Below are positions 35,959 through 44,413 of a stretch of 64,000 nucleotides of DNA, one piece after another (the stretch's first letter is position 1; every line of letters starts with the position of its first letter). The translations under genes and the position numbers were made by a program. Location of the stretch: positions 5,890,001 to 5,954,000 of the forward strand of contig NZ_AP026978.1 of NCBI RefSeq assembly GCF_027924405.1. Direction: 5' to 3'. Origin of the DNA: Nocardia sputorum. Its GTDB lineage: Bacteria; Actinomycetota; Actinomycetes; Mycobacteriales; Mycobacteriaceae. Under the pieces are notes generated by a model that saw only the letters and a list, made by a program, of their open reading frames with translations, had not been told where the DNA came from and made no database searches.

Positions 35959-36423
35959 GTGTTCCATCTGATGTTCCACGAGCCGTGCATTCCGCCGAAT
36001 ACCGGCAACGCGATCCGGTTGGTCGCGGGGACCGGGTGTCATCTGCATCTGATCGAGCCGTTGGGGTTCGATCTGTCGGAGCCGAAGTTGCGCCGGGCCG
36101 GGTTGGATTACCACGATCTGGCGTCGGTGACGGTGCACCCGAATCTGACGGCGGCGTGGGAGACGTTGCGACCGGAGCGGGTTTTCGCGTTCACCACGCA
36201 GGCCACCACCCGGTTCACGGAGGTGGCCTACCAGGAGAACGACGTGCTGCTGTTCGGCACGGAACCCACCGGCCTGCCCGCGGAGGTGCTGGCCGACCCG
36301 CACGTCACCGACCGGCTGCGCATCCCGATGCTGCCCGGCCGCCGCTCCATGAACCTGTCCAACGCGGCCGCGGTCACCGTCTATGAAGCGTGGCGCCAAC
36401 TGGGCTTTCCCGGCGGCGTATAG
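35959..36423 (+). CDS. trmL: tRNA (cytidine/uridine-34) 2'-O-methyltransferase
   Basis: A 154-residue SPOUT methyltransferase of the TrmL/SpoU class (cf. Rv3366). [13 protein letters not shown] is motif 1; [11 protein letters not shown] and the [18 protein letters not shown] knot with its asparagine and serine are motifs 2 and 3. The enzyme uses SAM to methylate the wobble ribose of tRNA-Leu. Length matches the minimal family. GTG is the start. Confidence 0.93.
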   Translation: MFHLMFHEPCIPPNTGNAIRLVAGTGCHLHLIEPLGFDLSEPKLRRAGLDYHDLASVTVHPNLTAAWETLRPERVFAFTTQATTRFTEVAYQENDVLLFGTEPTGLPAEVLADPHVTDRLRIPMLPGRRSMNLSNAAAVTVYEAWRQLGFPGGV

Positions 36424-36429
36424 GCGTGG

Positions 36430-36663
36430 TCACGGCAGGTCGATTTCGAAGCGCTTGAAGCGGGATGTCGCGCCCGCGGCCAGCCGGACGGCGGACTTGG
36501 GGACTCGGTAGTGCTCGGCGAGCAATTCGACGGCCGCCTTGTTGGCTTTCCCCTCGACGGCGGGAGCCCGCACGTACAGCCGCAGACTACCGTCGTCGAG
36601 GGTTTCCACCAGCGGGCCCTTACGGCTGTTCGGCTTGATCGTCGCCCTTACCACCGTCGGCAC
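36430..36663 (-). CDS. DUF167 (YggU-like) protein
   Basis: A 77-residue DUF167 protein: VVRATIKPNSRKGPLVE, LRLYVRAPAVEGKANKAAVE and the KSAVRLAAGATSRFKRFEI end. The fold is known from structural work but the function is not. The GTG at 36663 lies inside the 3' end of the DUF4349 gene; a GTG nearer 36654 is also possible. Confidence 0.85.
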   Translation of the reverse strand: MPTVVRATIKPNSRKGPLVETLDDGSLRLYVRAPAVEGKANKAAVELLAEHYRVPKSAVRLAAGATSRFKRFEIDLP

Positions 36664-37618
36664 TCTTGCCTCCTGCGCTGGTCTGCGCGCCGTCCGCGGC
36701 GCTGCTCGCGGGCTCCGCGGGAGCCTGCGCCGATTCTTCCCTACGCGGCGCGGGCTTCCGACGCCGCCGCACCAGCCGGGCGACACCCCACAGCACGGCG
36801 GCCACCGCAGCGAGGAAGCCGAGCCACGGAATCGCCTTGCCGCTGAACACGACGGCGTCCTGCAGCCAGTCCACCAGGGAATTCCAGCCGGCGACGATGC
36901 CGTCCCAGAAATTGTCCGGGTCGTCGCCGGGCCCGTCGCGGTCGGTGGTGATCTCGATGGTCAGCGTGGACAAGGCGACCTGGTCATCGAGGCGTCGCTT
37001 CTGCGCGGTGAGACTGTCCAGCTCACCCTGGCGGCCCGACAGCGCTTGCTCGGCGGCGAGCAGGTCGGAGGTGCTGGTGGCGCCCGCGATAAGCGCGCGC
37101 AGCCGCTCCACCGACGCTTGCAAGGCCCTGATCCGCGCGTCCAGGTCCTCCCACTGCATGGTGACGTCGTCGCGGTTGGTGGTGACCCGGGTGACCTGCC
37201 CGACCCCGCCGAGACCCGTGATGAACGCGTCGGTCTTGTCGGCGGGCAGGCGGACGACCAGCGTGGCGCTGGGCTCGGTGTCGTCGGTGCCGGGCTGCTC
37301 GGTGCGGCTGTCGACCCGGCCGCCCGCGGCGCGCACCTGGTCGATGATCGTGCCCGCCGCGGCGACCGGCGCGTCGGCGGTGATCTCGACGCTGCCGGTC
37401 ACCACCTCCTTGCGCGTGGACACCGGTTCGCCGCCGGAGTTGTTGTCCCGCTTCGGCGGCGCCAGCTCGTGTGCTCCCGGCGGCACGATCGCTGGGGCGG
37501 CGGGACCGGTGACCACCGTCGACGACCGGTCCCGCGCGGGTCTCGCGTCGTCGTCACCGCAACCGGCGAGCAGAACCAACCCCAGCACGCCGACACACAG
37601 CACAGCAAGCTTCCTCAT
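36620..37618 (-). CDS. DUF4349 lipoprotein
   Basis: A 332-residue predicted lipoprotein. The signal ends in a lipobox (LLAGC at about residue 20). The DUF4349 domain (about 65-275) has the repeated strands and a coiled coil (LRALIAGATSTSDLLAAEQA, then SGRQGELDSL), followed by a membrane helix (WLGFLAAVAAVLWGVARLV) and a basic tail. Function is unknown. The ATG at 37618 begins the signal peptide; a GTG at 37627 is possible. Confidence 0.85.
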   Translation of the reverse strand: MRKLAVLCVGVLGLVLLAGCGDDDARPARDRSSTVVTGPAAPAIVPPGAHELAPPKRDNNSGGEPVSTRKEVVTGSVEITADAPVAAAGTIIDQVRAAGGRVDSRTEQPGTDDTEPSATLVVRLPADKTDAFITGLGGVGQVTRVTTNRDDVTMQWEDLDARIRALQASVERLRALIAGATSTSDLLAAEQALSGRQGELDSLTAQKRRLDDQVALSTLTIEITTDRDGPGDDPDNFWDGIVAGWNSLVDWLQDAVVFSGKAIPWLGFLAAVAAVLWGVARLVRRRRKPAPRREESAQAPAEPASSAADGAQTSAGGKSADGGKGDDQAEQP

Positions 37619-37706
37619 GCCTGGCACAGTAGCCGTTTACGCTGCGCGGACAGCCCCGCATAACGGTTTCCTAGAGCGCTTCTAATACTTCTTTAAAGCA
37701 ATGGGC

Positions 37707-40700
37707 TCAACGGAAGTCGCGCGATTTGGACGCCATCCGCAGATCCATGCGCTGGAGATGTTCGGCGACCACGCTGACCACGCCTTCGGCATTCTGCACC
37801 CGGCCGCGGATGAGCAGAGCGGCAGCGCCCTGGGCGAGGCGCCGGTAGCGCCGCCACAGCCCCAGCGAGCAGACGATGTTCACCATGCCGGTCTCGTCTT
37901 CCAGATTGAGGAAGGTGACGCCCTCCGCGGTGGCGGGACGCTGCCGGTGCGTTACCGCGCCGCCCACCAGCACACGCGAGCCGTCGGGCACCGTGAGCAG
38001 GCCGGCGGCCGGTACGACGCCGAGCGCGTCCAAGTGCGGGCGCAGGAATTCCGTCGGATAGCTGCCCGGCGAGACGCCGGTGGCCCACACATCGGCGGCC
38101 GCCAGCTCGAGGTCGCTCATCCCGGGCAGAGCGGGCGCGGTGGTGGCCGCGCCGGTACCTGGCAACCGGTCCGAGCGCTCGCCCGCGGCCGCGCCCGCCG
38201 CCCAGAGCGCCTCGCGGCGGGTGATCCCGAGACTGCCGAGCGCGCCCGCCGTGGCGAGCGATTCGGCTTGCGCCACAGTCAGTTCCACCCGGCCGGTCAG
38301 GTCGAGGAAGGACGTGTAGGGCCGCTCGCCCCTGGCGGCGACGATGCGTTCGGCGAGGTCGTCGCCGATCTGGCGGATCGCGGCGAGGCCCAGGCGCACC
38401 TCGGTGCCCTGAGCCTCCAGCGTCGCCTCGGCCCGGCTGGCGTTGACGTCGGGACCGTGCACCGCGACCGCGTGCCTGCGCGCGTCGGCGACCAGCGACT
38501 GCGGCGAGTAGAACCCCATCGGCTGGGCGCGCAGCAGACCCGCGCAGAAGGCGGCGGGATGATGCAGTTTGAACCAGGCCGAGTAATAGACGATCGCGGC
38601 GAAGCTCTGCGAATGACTTTCCGGGAAGCCGAAATTCGCGAATGCGTAGAGCTTCTCGTAGATCCGGTCGGCGACTTCGCCGGTGATCCCGTGCTGCTCG
38701 CGCATGCCCTGGTAGAGCCGCGCCTTCAGGCGCTCCATGCGTTCCGTGGACCGCTTGGAGCCCATGGCGCGGCGCAGCTGATCGGCCTCGACGGCGGTGA
38801 ATCCGGCGACGTCGACGGCCATCTGCATGAGCTGCTCCTGGAACAGCGGCACGCCGAGCGTGCGTTCCAGCGAATTCTTCAGCGCCGGATGGTCGTAGAC
38901 GACGTCCTCCACACCGTTGCGCCTGCGGATGTAGGGGTGGACCGAGCCGCCCTGGATCGGGCCGGGACGGATCAGCGCCACCTCGACCACCAGGTCGTAG
39001 AAGCTGCGCGGGCGCAGCCTGGGCAGGGTCGCCATCTGCGCGCGCGACTCGACCTGGAAGACGCCGACCGAGTCCGCGCGCGCGAGCATCTCGTAGACCT
39101 CGGGCTCGGCCAGGTCCAGCGAGTGCAGCTCGACGGTCTCGCCTTTGTGCTCGCGCACCAGGTCGATCATGTAGTGCAGCGCGGAGAGCATGCCGAGGCC
39201 GAGCAGGTCGAACTTCACCAGATCGATGGCAGCGCAATCGTCCTTGTCCCACTGCAGGACGCTGCGGCCGGGCATGCGCGCCCATTCCACCGGGCATACG
39301 TCGGCGATCGGCCGGTCGCAGATCACCATGCCGCCGGAGTGGATGCCCAAGTGCCTGGGCAGGCCCTCGATATCGGCGGCCAGTTCCAGCACCTCGGCGG
39401 GGATGTCGGTGTTCGTCTCGGCGCCGACGCCCGTCCAGCGGCTCACCTGCTTGCTCCACGCGTCCTGCTGCCCGGGTGAAAACCCCAGCGCCCGTGCGGC
39501 ATCCCGGACCGCGGACTTGCCGCGGTAGGTGATCACGTTGGCCACCTGCGCGGCGTATTCGCGGCCGTACTTGCGGTAGACGTGCTGGATGGCCTCTTCG
39601 CGGCGGTCGGATTCGATGTCGACGTCGATGTCGGGCGGACCGTCGCGCTCCGGGGAGAGGAAACGCTCGAACAGCAAGTGGTTGCGCACCGGGTCGACAT
39701 TGGTGATGCCGATGGCGTAGCAGACCGCGGAGTTGGCCGCCGAACCGCGACCCTGGCACAGGATGTCGTTGTCCTTGCAGAAGCTGACGATGTCATGCAC
39801 CACCAGGAAGTAGCCGGGGAACTCCAGCTTGTCGATCACCGCGAGTTCGTGCTCGATCTGCCGGTAGGCCTCCGGGTTCTGCTCGGGGGTCCCATAGCGC
39901 GCCGCGGCGCCCGCCATGGTGAGCTCGCGCAGCCAGGACTGTTCGTCGTGCCCGGCGGGCACGTCGAAGGGCGGCAGGTGCGGCGCGATCAGTTGCAGGT
40001 CGAAGGCGCATTCGCGGGCCAGGGCCGCCGCGTTCGCCACCGCCTGCGGGCAGTCGGCGAACAACCGCGCCATTTCCGCCCCGGACCGCAGGTGCGCGCC
40101 GCCCACCGGGGCCAACCAGCCCGCTATCTCGTCCAGGCTCTGCCTGGCCCGGATCGCCGCGAGCGCCATGGCGCGGCGACGCCGGCTCGGTGCGGCGAAA
40201 TGCGCTCCGGTGGTGGCGAGCACGGGCAGGCCGACGCGATCGGCCAAGGCGATCAGATGCGCGTTGCGCTCGTCGTCCTCCGGGATGCCGTGCTGGGTCA
40301 GCTCCACGCTCACCCGGTCGGCGCCGAAGCGGTCGGTCAGCTCACGCAGCGCGGCTTCCGCCCGTTCGAGGCGGGTGCTGCCGGTGCGCAAGTCGAGCTC
40401 GAGCGCCTGACGCAGGTGTCCCTTCCGGCACCCGGTCAGGATCTGCCAGTGCCCCTCGGCGGCCGCGGTGAGAGTGTCGAGGTCGTAGCGCAGGATGCCT
40501 TTCTCCCCGGCGGCCATGTGCGCGGCGGCGATCTCGCGGGAGAGCCTGCGGTAGCCCTCCTGGCCGCGGGCCAGCACCAGCAGGTGCGGCCCGGCCGGGT
40601 CCGGCGCGCCGGTGCGCGGCGCCGAGTCGGGGGCGACGGCGTGCCCGCTCGCGGAGCCGGGAACGCGCGGCTCGGCGGCCGTGCCGAGGGACAGCTCGGC

Positions 40701-41069
40701 TCCGAAGACGGTGGGCATTCCCCATTCCCTGGCCGCCTCGGCGAAGCGGACGGTGCCGTAGAAGCCGTCGTGGTCGGTGAGCGCGATCGCCGTCAGGCCG
40801 AGCCGCACCGCCTCCTCCACCAGCTCCTCCGGTGGGCTGGCGCCGTCCAGGAAGCTGTAGGCCGAATGCGCGTGCAGCTCCGCGTACGGGACCGGCGGCG
40901 CTTCGGCGCCGCGCACCGGCTCGGCGCGGTACTCGCCGCGCTTGCGCGACCACGCCGGGCTGTCGCCGCCGTCGCCCGGATACATCGCGTCGGGGTTGGT
41001 CCGCCCGGGCCGCCCGGACAGCACCCGCTCCATCTCCGCCCAGCTGGGCGGACCGTTGCCCCAGCCCAC
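37707..41069 (-). CDS. dnaE2: Error-prone DNA polymerase III alpha subunit
   Basis: A 1120-residue DnaE2, the SOS-induced translesion polymerase of the ImuA'-ImuB-DnaE2 mutasome. An N-terminal PHP domain (YAELHAHSAYSFLDGAS, ALTDHDGFYG) is followed by the polymerase core with P-D-I-D-V-D-I-E near residue 480, and QGRGSAANSAVCYAIG before it. The C-terminal OB-fold region (VLVGGAVTHRQRPATAEG) is present; the beta-clamp motif typical of DnaE1 is not obvious. GTG at 41069 follows GAGGAGG. A LexA box lies 17 bp upstream. Confidence 0.95.
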   Translation of the reverse strand: MGWGNGPPSWAEMERVLSGRPGRTNPDAMYPGDGGDSPAWSRKRGEYRAEPVRGAEAPPVPYAELHAHSAYSFLDGASPPEELVEEAVRLGLTAIALTDHDGFYGTVRFAEAAREWGMPTVFGAELSLGTAAEPRVPGSASGHAVAPDSAPRTGAPDPAGPHLLVLARGQEGYRRLSREIAAAHMAAGEKGILRYDLDTLTAAAEGHWQILTGCRKGHLRQALELDLRTGSTRLERAEAALRELTDRFGADRVSVELTQHGIPEDDERNAHLIALADRVGLPVLATTGAHFAAPSRRRRAMALAAIRARQSLDEIAGWLAPVGGAHLRSGAEMARLFADCPQAVANAAALARECAFDLQLIAPHLPPFDVPAGHDEQSWLRELTMAGAAARYGTPEQNPEAYRQIEHELAVIDKLEFPGYFLVVHDIVSFCKDNDILCQGRGSAANSAVCYAIGITNVDPVRNHLLFERFLSPERDGPPDIDVDIESDRREEAIQHVYRKYGREYAAQVANVITYRGKSAVRDAARALGFSPGQQDAWSKQVSRWTGVGAETNTDIPAEVLELAADIEGLPRHLGIHSGGMVICDRPIADVCPVEWARMPGRSVLQWDKDDCAAIDLVKFDLLGLGMLSALHYMIDLVREHKGETVELHSLDLAEPEVYEMLARADSVGVFQVESRAQMATLPRLRPRSFYDLVVEVALIRPGPIQGGSVHPYIRRRNGVEDVVYDHPALKNSLERTLGVPLFQEQLMQMAVDVAGFTAVEADQLRRAMGSKRSTERMERLKARLYQGMREQHGITGEVADRIYEKLYAFANFGFPESHSQSFAAIVYYSAWFKLHHPAAFCAGLLRAQPMGFYSPQSLVADARRHAVAVHGPDVNASRAEATLEAQGTEVRLGLAAIRQIGDDLAERIVAARGERPYTSFLDLTGRVELTVAQAESLATAGALGSLGITRREALWAAGAAAGERSDRLPGTGAATTAPALPGMSDLELAAADVWATGVSPGSYPTEFLRPHLDALGVVPAAGLLTVPDGSRVLVGGAVTHRQRPATAEGVTFLNLEDETGMVNIVCSLGLWRRYRRLAQGAAALLIRGRVQNAEGVVSVVAEHLQRMDLRMASKSRDFR

Positions 41070-41085
41070 GACTCACCTCCTCGCC

Positions 41086-41101
41086 TCGAACATACATTCG
41101 A
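41086..41101. promoter_or_regulatory. LexA (SOS) box of dnaE2
   Basis: TCGAACATACATTCGA fits the actinobacterial LexA consensus TCGAAC-N4-GTTCGA except for one base in the right half. It lies directly upstream of the dnaE2 ribosome site, so DNA damage should induce dnaE2. Confidence 0.85.
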
Positions 41102-41123
41102 TAAGCGACGATGTACAGGCAGG

Positions 41124-41579
41124 TCAGGCCACTGACAGGCGCTCGACGGAACCGGCGGCCAGCGCGGCCTCGACGCCCTTCAGCCGAGCGCGGATGAGCG
41201 CACCGTAGGCGTCGGAGGCGAGAACGTCGAGATGCCCGCGAGCGATCGCCAGTTGCATCCTGGCCACTTCGAACTCGCCGACCCGGCGATGACTGTCGGC
41301 CAGGTTGAGATAGAGCGAGGGCAAGAAACCGCGCAGCCCTTCGTCGAGCGGCACGCCGGGGCCGAACACCGCGGCCAGCGCGCGCTGATCCCAGCGCAAC
41401 GCCTCGGCGGGCTCCTCTTGGAGATCGGCGAGATGATGGGCGACCACACAGCGCTGCAACGCTCCGCCGCGTTCGCCGAGTTCGTCCCAGAGCTTTTCCA
41501 ACGCCCGTCGCCCCGCCGCGGGGTCGACGCCACCGAGCCGCACCGCGGCAAACACCTCCGCCATCCGATCGTCCGACAT
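41124..41579 (-). CDS. TPR-like protein upstream of dnaE2
   Basis: A 151-residue helical protein with TPR-like segments (LQRCVVAHHLADLQEEPAEAL, LPSLYLNLADSHRRVGEFEV). The ATG at 41579 is used since MSDDRMAEVF begins the conserved part. It is on the same strand as dnaE2, with 54 bp between. It probably mediates protein binding; no enzymatic motif is visible. Upstream lie GTTCGAAC and GTTCGA elements, but no convincing LexA box. Confidence 0.7.
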   Translation of the reverse strand: MSDDRMAEVFAAVRLGGVDPAAGRRALEKLWDELGERGGALQRCVVAHHLADLQEEPAEALRWDQRALAAVFGPGVPLDEGLRGFLPSLYLNLADSHRRVGEFEVARMQLAIARGHLDVLASDAYGALIRARLKGVEAALAAGSVERLSVA

Positions 41580-41737
41580 GCGGTGAAGTATCGCACATAT
41601 GTTCGAACGTTTCGAGAGTTGTTCGATGCGTTTCGCGCACCCGAAAACCCCACGCCCGAGCGGTTCTCGGACGCGCCGATACAGGCGCGCCGATGGGGGA
41701 TATACCGATCCGAGTGTGACCGGGGCCACTTGGCAGC

Positions 41738-41759
41738 GAACTTACTTCGGAGTAAGTTC
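41738..41759. promoter_or_regulatory. Palindromic operator before the SDR gene
   Basis: GAACTTACT-TCGG-AGTAAGTTC is a perfect 9-4-9 inverted repeat ending 29 bp before the SDR ATG. It has the size and place of a TetR-type operator, but no regulator gene is adjacent. Confidence 0.6.
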
Positions 41760-41788
41760 ATCGCCACCAGACCTGCAAAGGAGCAGCG

Positions 41789-42748
41789 ATGACCGACGCA
41801 TCCGCTGAGCCCACCCGGCGCCGCGACCGCGACCTCACCGGACGGCACGTCCTCATCACCGGAGCGTCCTCCGGAATCGGCCGGGCGGCGGCGGTGGCGG
41901 TCGCGGGCAAGGGCGCCACCGTCTTCCTGCTCGCGCGCCGGGGCGAGGAACTCGCCGCCGTCGTCGACGAGATCCGGGCCGCGGGCGGCTCGGCCTACGG
42001 ATACTCCTGCGACGTCACCGATACCGGCTCGGTCGACCACGTGGTCGAGACCATCCTGCGCGAACACGGCCACGTGGACATGCTGGTCAACAACGCGGGC
42101 CGCTCGATCCGCCGCGCCATCCACCGCTCCACCGACCGGCTGCACGACTTCGAACGCACCATGGCCGTCAACTACTTCGGCGCGCTGCGGCTGACGCTGG
42201 CCCTGCTGCCGCGGATGCGGGAACGCAAGTTCGGGCACATCGTCAACATCAGCAGCGCGGGCGTGCAGATGGCCGTGCCGCGGTTCGCGGCGTATCTGGC
42301 CAGCAAGGCGGCGCTGGACAAGTTCACCGAGGTGGCGGCCGTCGAGACCATGGCCGACGGCGTCACCTTCACCACCATCCACATGCCGCTGGTGCGCACG
42401 CCGATGATCACCCCGAGCGGTGACCAGGGCCCCGCGGAGTCCCCCGAGTGGGCTGCGGCGACCATCGTGCGCGCGCTGACCGAACGGCCCAAACGCATCG
42501 ACGTACCGCTGGGCACCATCGCCGAATACGGCGCGCTGCTCGCCCCGAAGATCCGCGACCGCGTCCTGCACCGCTACTACCGCTCCCTGCCCGACTCCCC
42601 CGCGGCCAAAGGCGAACCGAACGCGCCCGGCGAGCCGGCCGACCCCACTGCTGCGCTCCCCGTACCCCGCACCCGGTCGACCGCGCGCCGCGTCACGGGT
42701 ACGGCCTTACGCCGCGCCGCCCGCTGGGTGCCCGGCACCCATTGGTGA
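41789..42748 (+). CDS. Short-chain dehydrogenase/reductase (acyl-CoA reductase-like)
   Basis: A 319-residue SDR. TGASSGIGRAAA binds NAD(P), NNAG is intact, and ISSAGVQMAVPRFAAYLASK holds the catalytic Ser, Tyr and Lys. The C-terminal part with MPLVRTPMITPSG and a basic, Pro-rich tail resembles the SDR domain of mycobacterial acyl-CoA/fatty-aldehyde reductases, but the substrate is uncertain. AAAGGAG precedes the ATG. A palindrome in the leader suggests repressor control. Confidence 0.85.
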   Translation: MTDASAEPTRRRDRDLTGRHVLITGASSGIGRAAAVAVAGKGATVFLLARRGEELAAVVDEIRAAGGSAYGYSCDVTDTGSVDHVVETILREHGHVDMLVNNAGRSIRRAIHRSTDRLHDFERTMAVNYFGALRLTLALLPRMRERKFGHIVNISSAGVQMAVPRFAAYLASKAALDKFTEVAAVETMADGVTFTTIHMPLVRTPMITPSGDQGPAESPEWAAATIVRALTERPKRIDVPLGTIAEYGALLAPKIRDRVLHRYYRSLPDSPAAKGEPNAPGEPADPTAALPVPRTRSTARRVTGTALRRAARWVPGTHW

Positions 42749-42760
42749 ACCGAAAGAAGG

Positions 42761-43516
42761 TCAGCCCGCCAGGAACGGCCGGACGGCGGCGGCGAACTCC
42801 CAGTAGCGGTCGCGATGGATGCTGTGGCCGCAGGTGAAGGTGGCGACCGTGCAGTCCGCGAGGCCGGCTTGCAGGCCGGTGAGCTTCTCCGGATCCACCA
42901 TGCCGCCCGGGCCGCCGCACAACACCAGGGTGGGTGCGGTGATGTCGGAGAGCCGGTCCCACCACTCCGGGTTCGGCTTGCGGAACTGCTCGAGCGCCGT
43001 CTTCGTCATGGAGCGGTCGAACGCGAGCACCGCGCGCGGGTGCCGGACCAGGCTCGAGGTGGCGTGCCAGAGTTCGGGCACGGTGGGAAACCGGCGGGTC
43101 AGACGCACTTCCTCGGCGCCGGACTGCAGCGGAAGCGGGCACTCCTCCATGACCAGCCTGCGCACCAGTTCCGGCCGCTCCTGCGCGACGCGCGACACCG
43201 CGTAACCGCCGAGCGAATGCCCGACCAGGTCCACCGCGGGCAGCTCCAGATGGTCGCACAGGCGCAGCAGATCGTCGCCGAAGTCGTCGAAGAGATAGGA
43301 ATCGGCGTGTGAGCTACGGCCGTGTCCGCGGAGATCGGGGATGATCACACGGCGTCCGGACCGCACCAGAACGCGCGCGAACCGGTCCCACGTATGCCCG
43401 TCGCCGCCCATCCCGTGCACCAGCAGCACGGGGATGTCGCTGACCGCGCCCACCCCCGAGTCCCGATAGGCGATCCGCACGTCTCCGAATGTCACCTGGC
43501 CCAGCGTCAGATCCAC
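42761..43516 (-). CDS. Alpha/beta hydrolase
   Basis: A 251-residue alpha/beta-hydrolase with an intact triad: LLVHGMGGDGHTW oxyanion segment, nucleophile elbow GHSLGG, acid in the GGMVDPEKL region, and histidine in CGHSIHRDRYWEF. GTG at 43516 is taken as the start; a TTG two codons upstream is possible. It converges with the SDR gene, 12 bp away. The substrate is unknown. Confidence 0.85.
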   Translation of the reverse strand: MDLTLGQVTFGDVRIAYRDSGVGAVSDIPVLLVHGMGGDGHTWDRFARVLVRSGRRVIIPDLRGHGRSSHADSYLFDDFGDDLLRLCDHLELPAVDLVGHSLGGYAVSRVAQERPELVRRLVMEECPLPLQSGAEEVRLTRRFPTVPELWHATSSLVRHPRAVLAFDRSMTKTALEQFRKPNPEWWDRLSDITAPTLVLCGGPGGMVDPEKLTGLQAGLADCTVATFTCGHSIHRDRYWEFAAAVRPFLAG

Positions 43517-43711
43517 GACCAACGAGGATACCGGCAGTCATGCGCCGACTCCGCGCGGTGTAGCGCTGATCACCCACCGCAAAGACGCAGTTCGAGTGGT
43601 ACTTTGCCGGGACAGGCAGCGAGACGTCACGAACTGCGATGTCCCCGTCCGTATTTCGAGTAGCTCGGAAAATGCCTGGCGCGGGCGCGAACTCGGAACA
43701 ATACTCGCCGC

Positions 43712-44410
43712 ATGCCCTCCTTCGCCGATTTCGACCGCCGCGACTACCGCACCGTCGACGTCGCCACGGGGTACGACGGCTGGGCGCCCACCTACGAGCA
43801 AACGGTCCTGGACGAAATGGATCTCGCCCTGCTCGGGCGATTGCACCTGGACCTCGGCCGAGTACGGCGCGCGGCCGACCTCGGTTGCGGCACCGGCCGA
43901 ACCGGAACTTGGTTGCGAGAGCGCGGGTTAACGCACATCGACGGGGTCGACGTGAGCCAGGGGATGCTGGCGTTGGCCGCCGAACGCGGCGCCCACACCA
44001 CGCTGACCCGCGCGGACGTGCGCGCCACGGGACTGGCGGGCGGCGCCTACGACTTGGTGATCGCGTCACTGATCGACGAGCACCTACCCGAGCTTGCGCC
44101 GTTCTACGCGGAGGCATGGCGGCTGGCCGCGCCGGGCGCGCGATGCGTACTGGTCAGCTACCACCCGCAGTTCATCATGGTGTCCGGAATGCCGACGCAC
44201 TACACCGACCCGTCCGGTGAACCGGTGGCGATCAGCACCCACTTGCACTTGATCAGCGAGCACCTGACGGCAGGCCTGGCCGCGGGCTGGGTGCTCACCG
44301 AAGTAGCCGAGGCCCTGGTGGACGACGCCTGGCTGGCCCGCAAGCCGAAATGGGCCGCGTTGCGCGGCCATCCGTTCACGCTGGCGACGGTGTGGTCGCG
44401 CCCGGAGTAG
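43712..44410 (+). CDS. Class I SAM-dependent methyltransferase
   Basis: A 232-residue Rossmann-fold methyltransferase. AADLGCGTGRTGTWL is motif I, IDGVDVSQGMLALAAERG motif II and DLVIASLIDEHLPEL motif IV. The C-terminal part (THLHLISEHLTAGLAAGWVL) resembles small-molecule or quinone-type methyltransferases. The acceptor is unknown. A -10-like AATACT lies seven bases before the ATG, perhaps a leaderless start. Confidence 0.85.
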   Translation: MPSFADFDRRDYRTVDVATGYDGWAPTYEQTVLDEMDLALLGRLHLDLGRVRRAADLGCGTGRTGTWLRERGLTHIDGVDVSQGMLALAAERGAHTTLTRADVRATGLAGGAYDLVIASLIDEHLPELAPFYAEAWRLAAPGARCVLVSYHPQFIMVSGMPTHYTDPSGEPVAISTHLHLISEHLTAGLAAGWVLTEVAEALVDDAWLARKPKWAALRGHPFTLATVWSRPE

Positions 44411-44413
44411 TCC

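Noticed and set aside
41596..41626. LexA box upstream of the TPR-like gene
   Set aside because: GTTCGAAC and GTTCGA occur, but no pair of half-sites has the required 4-bp spacing with adequate match.
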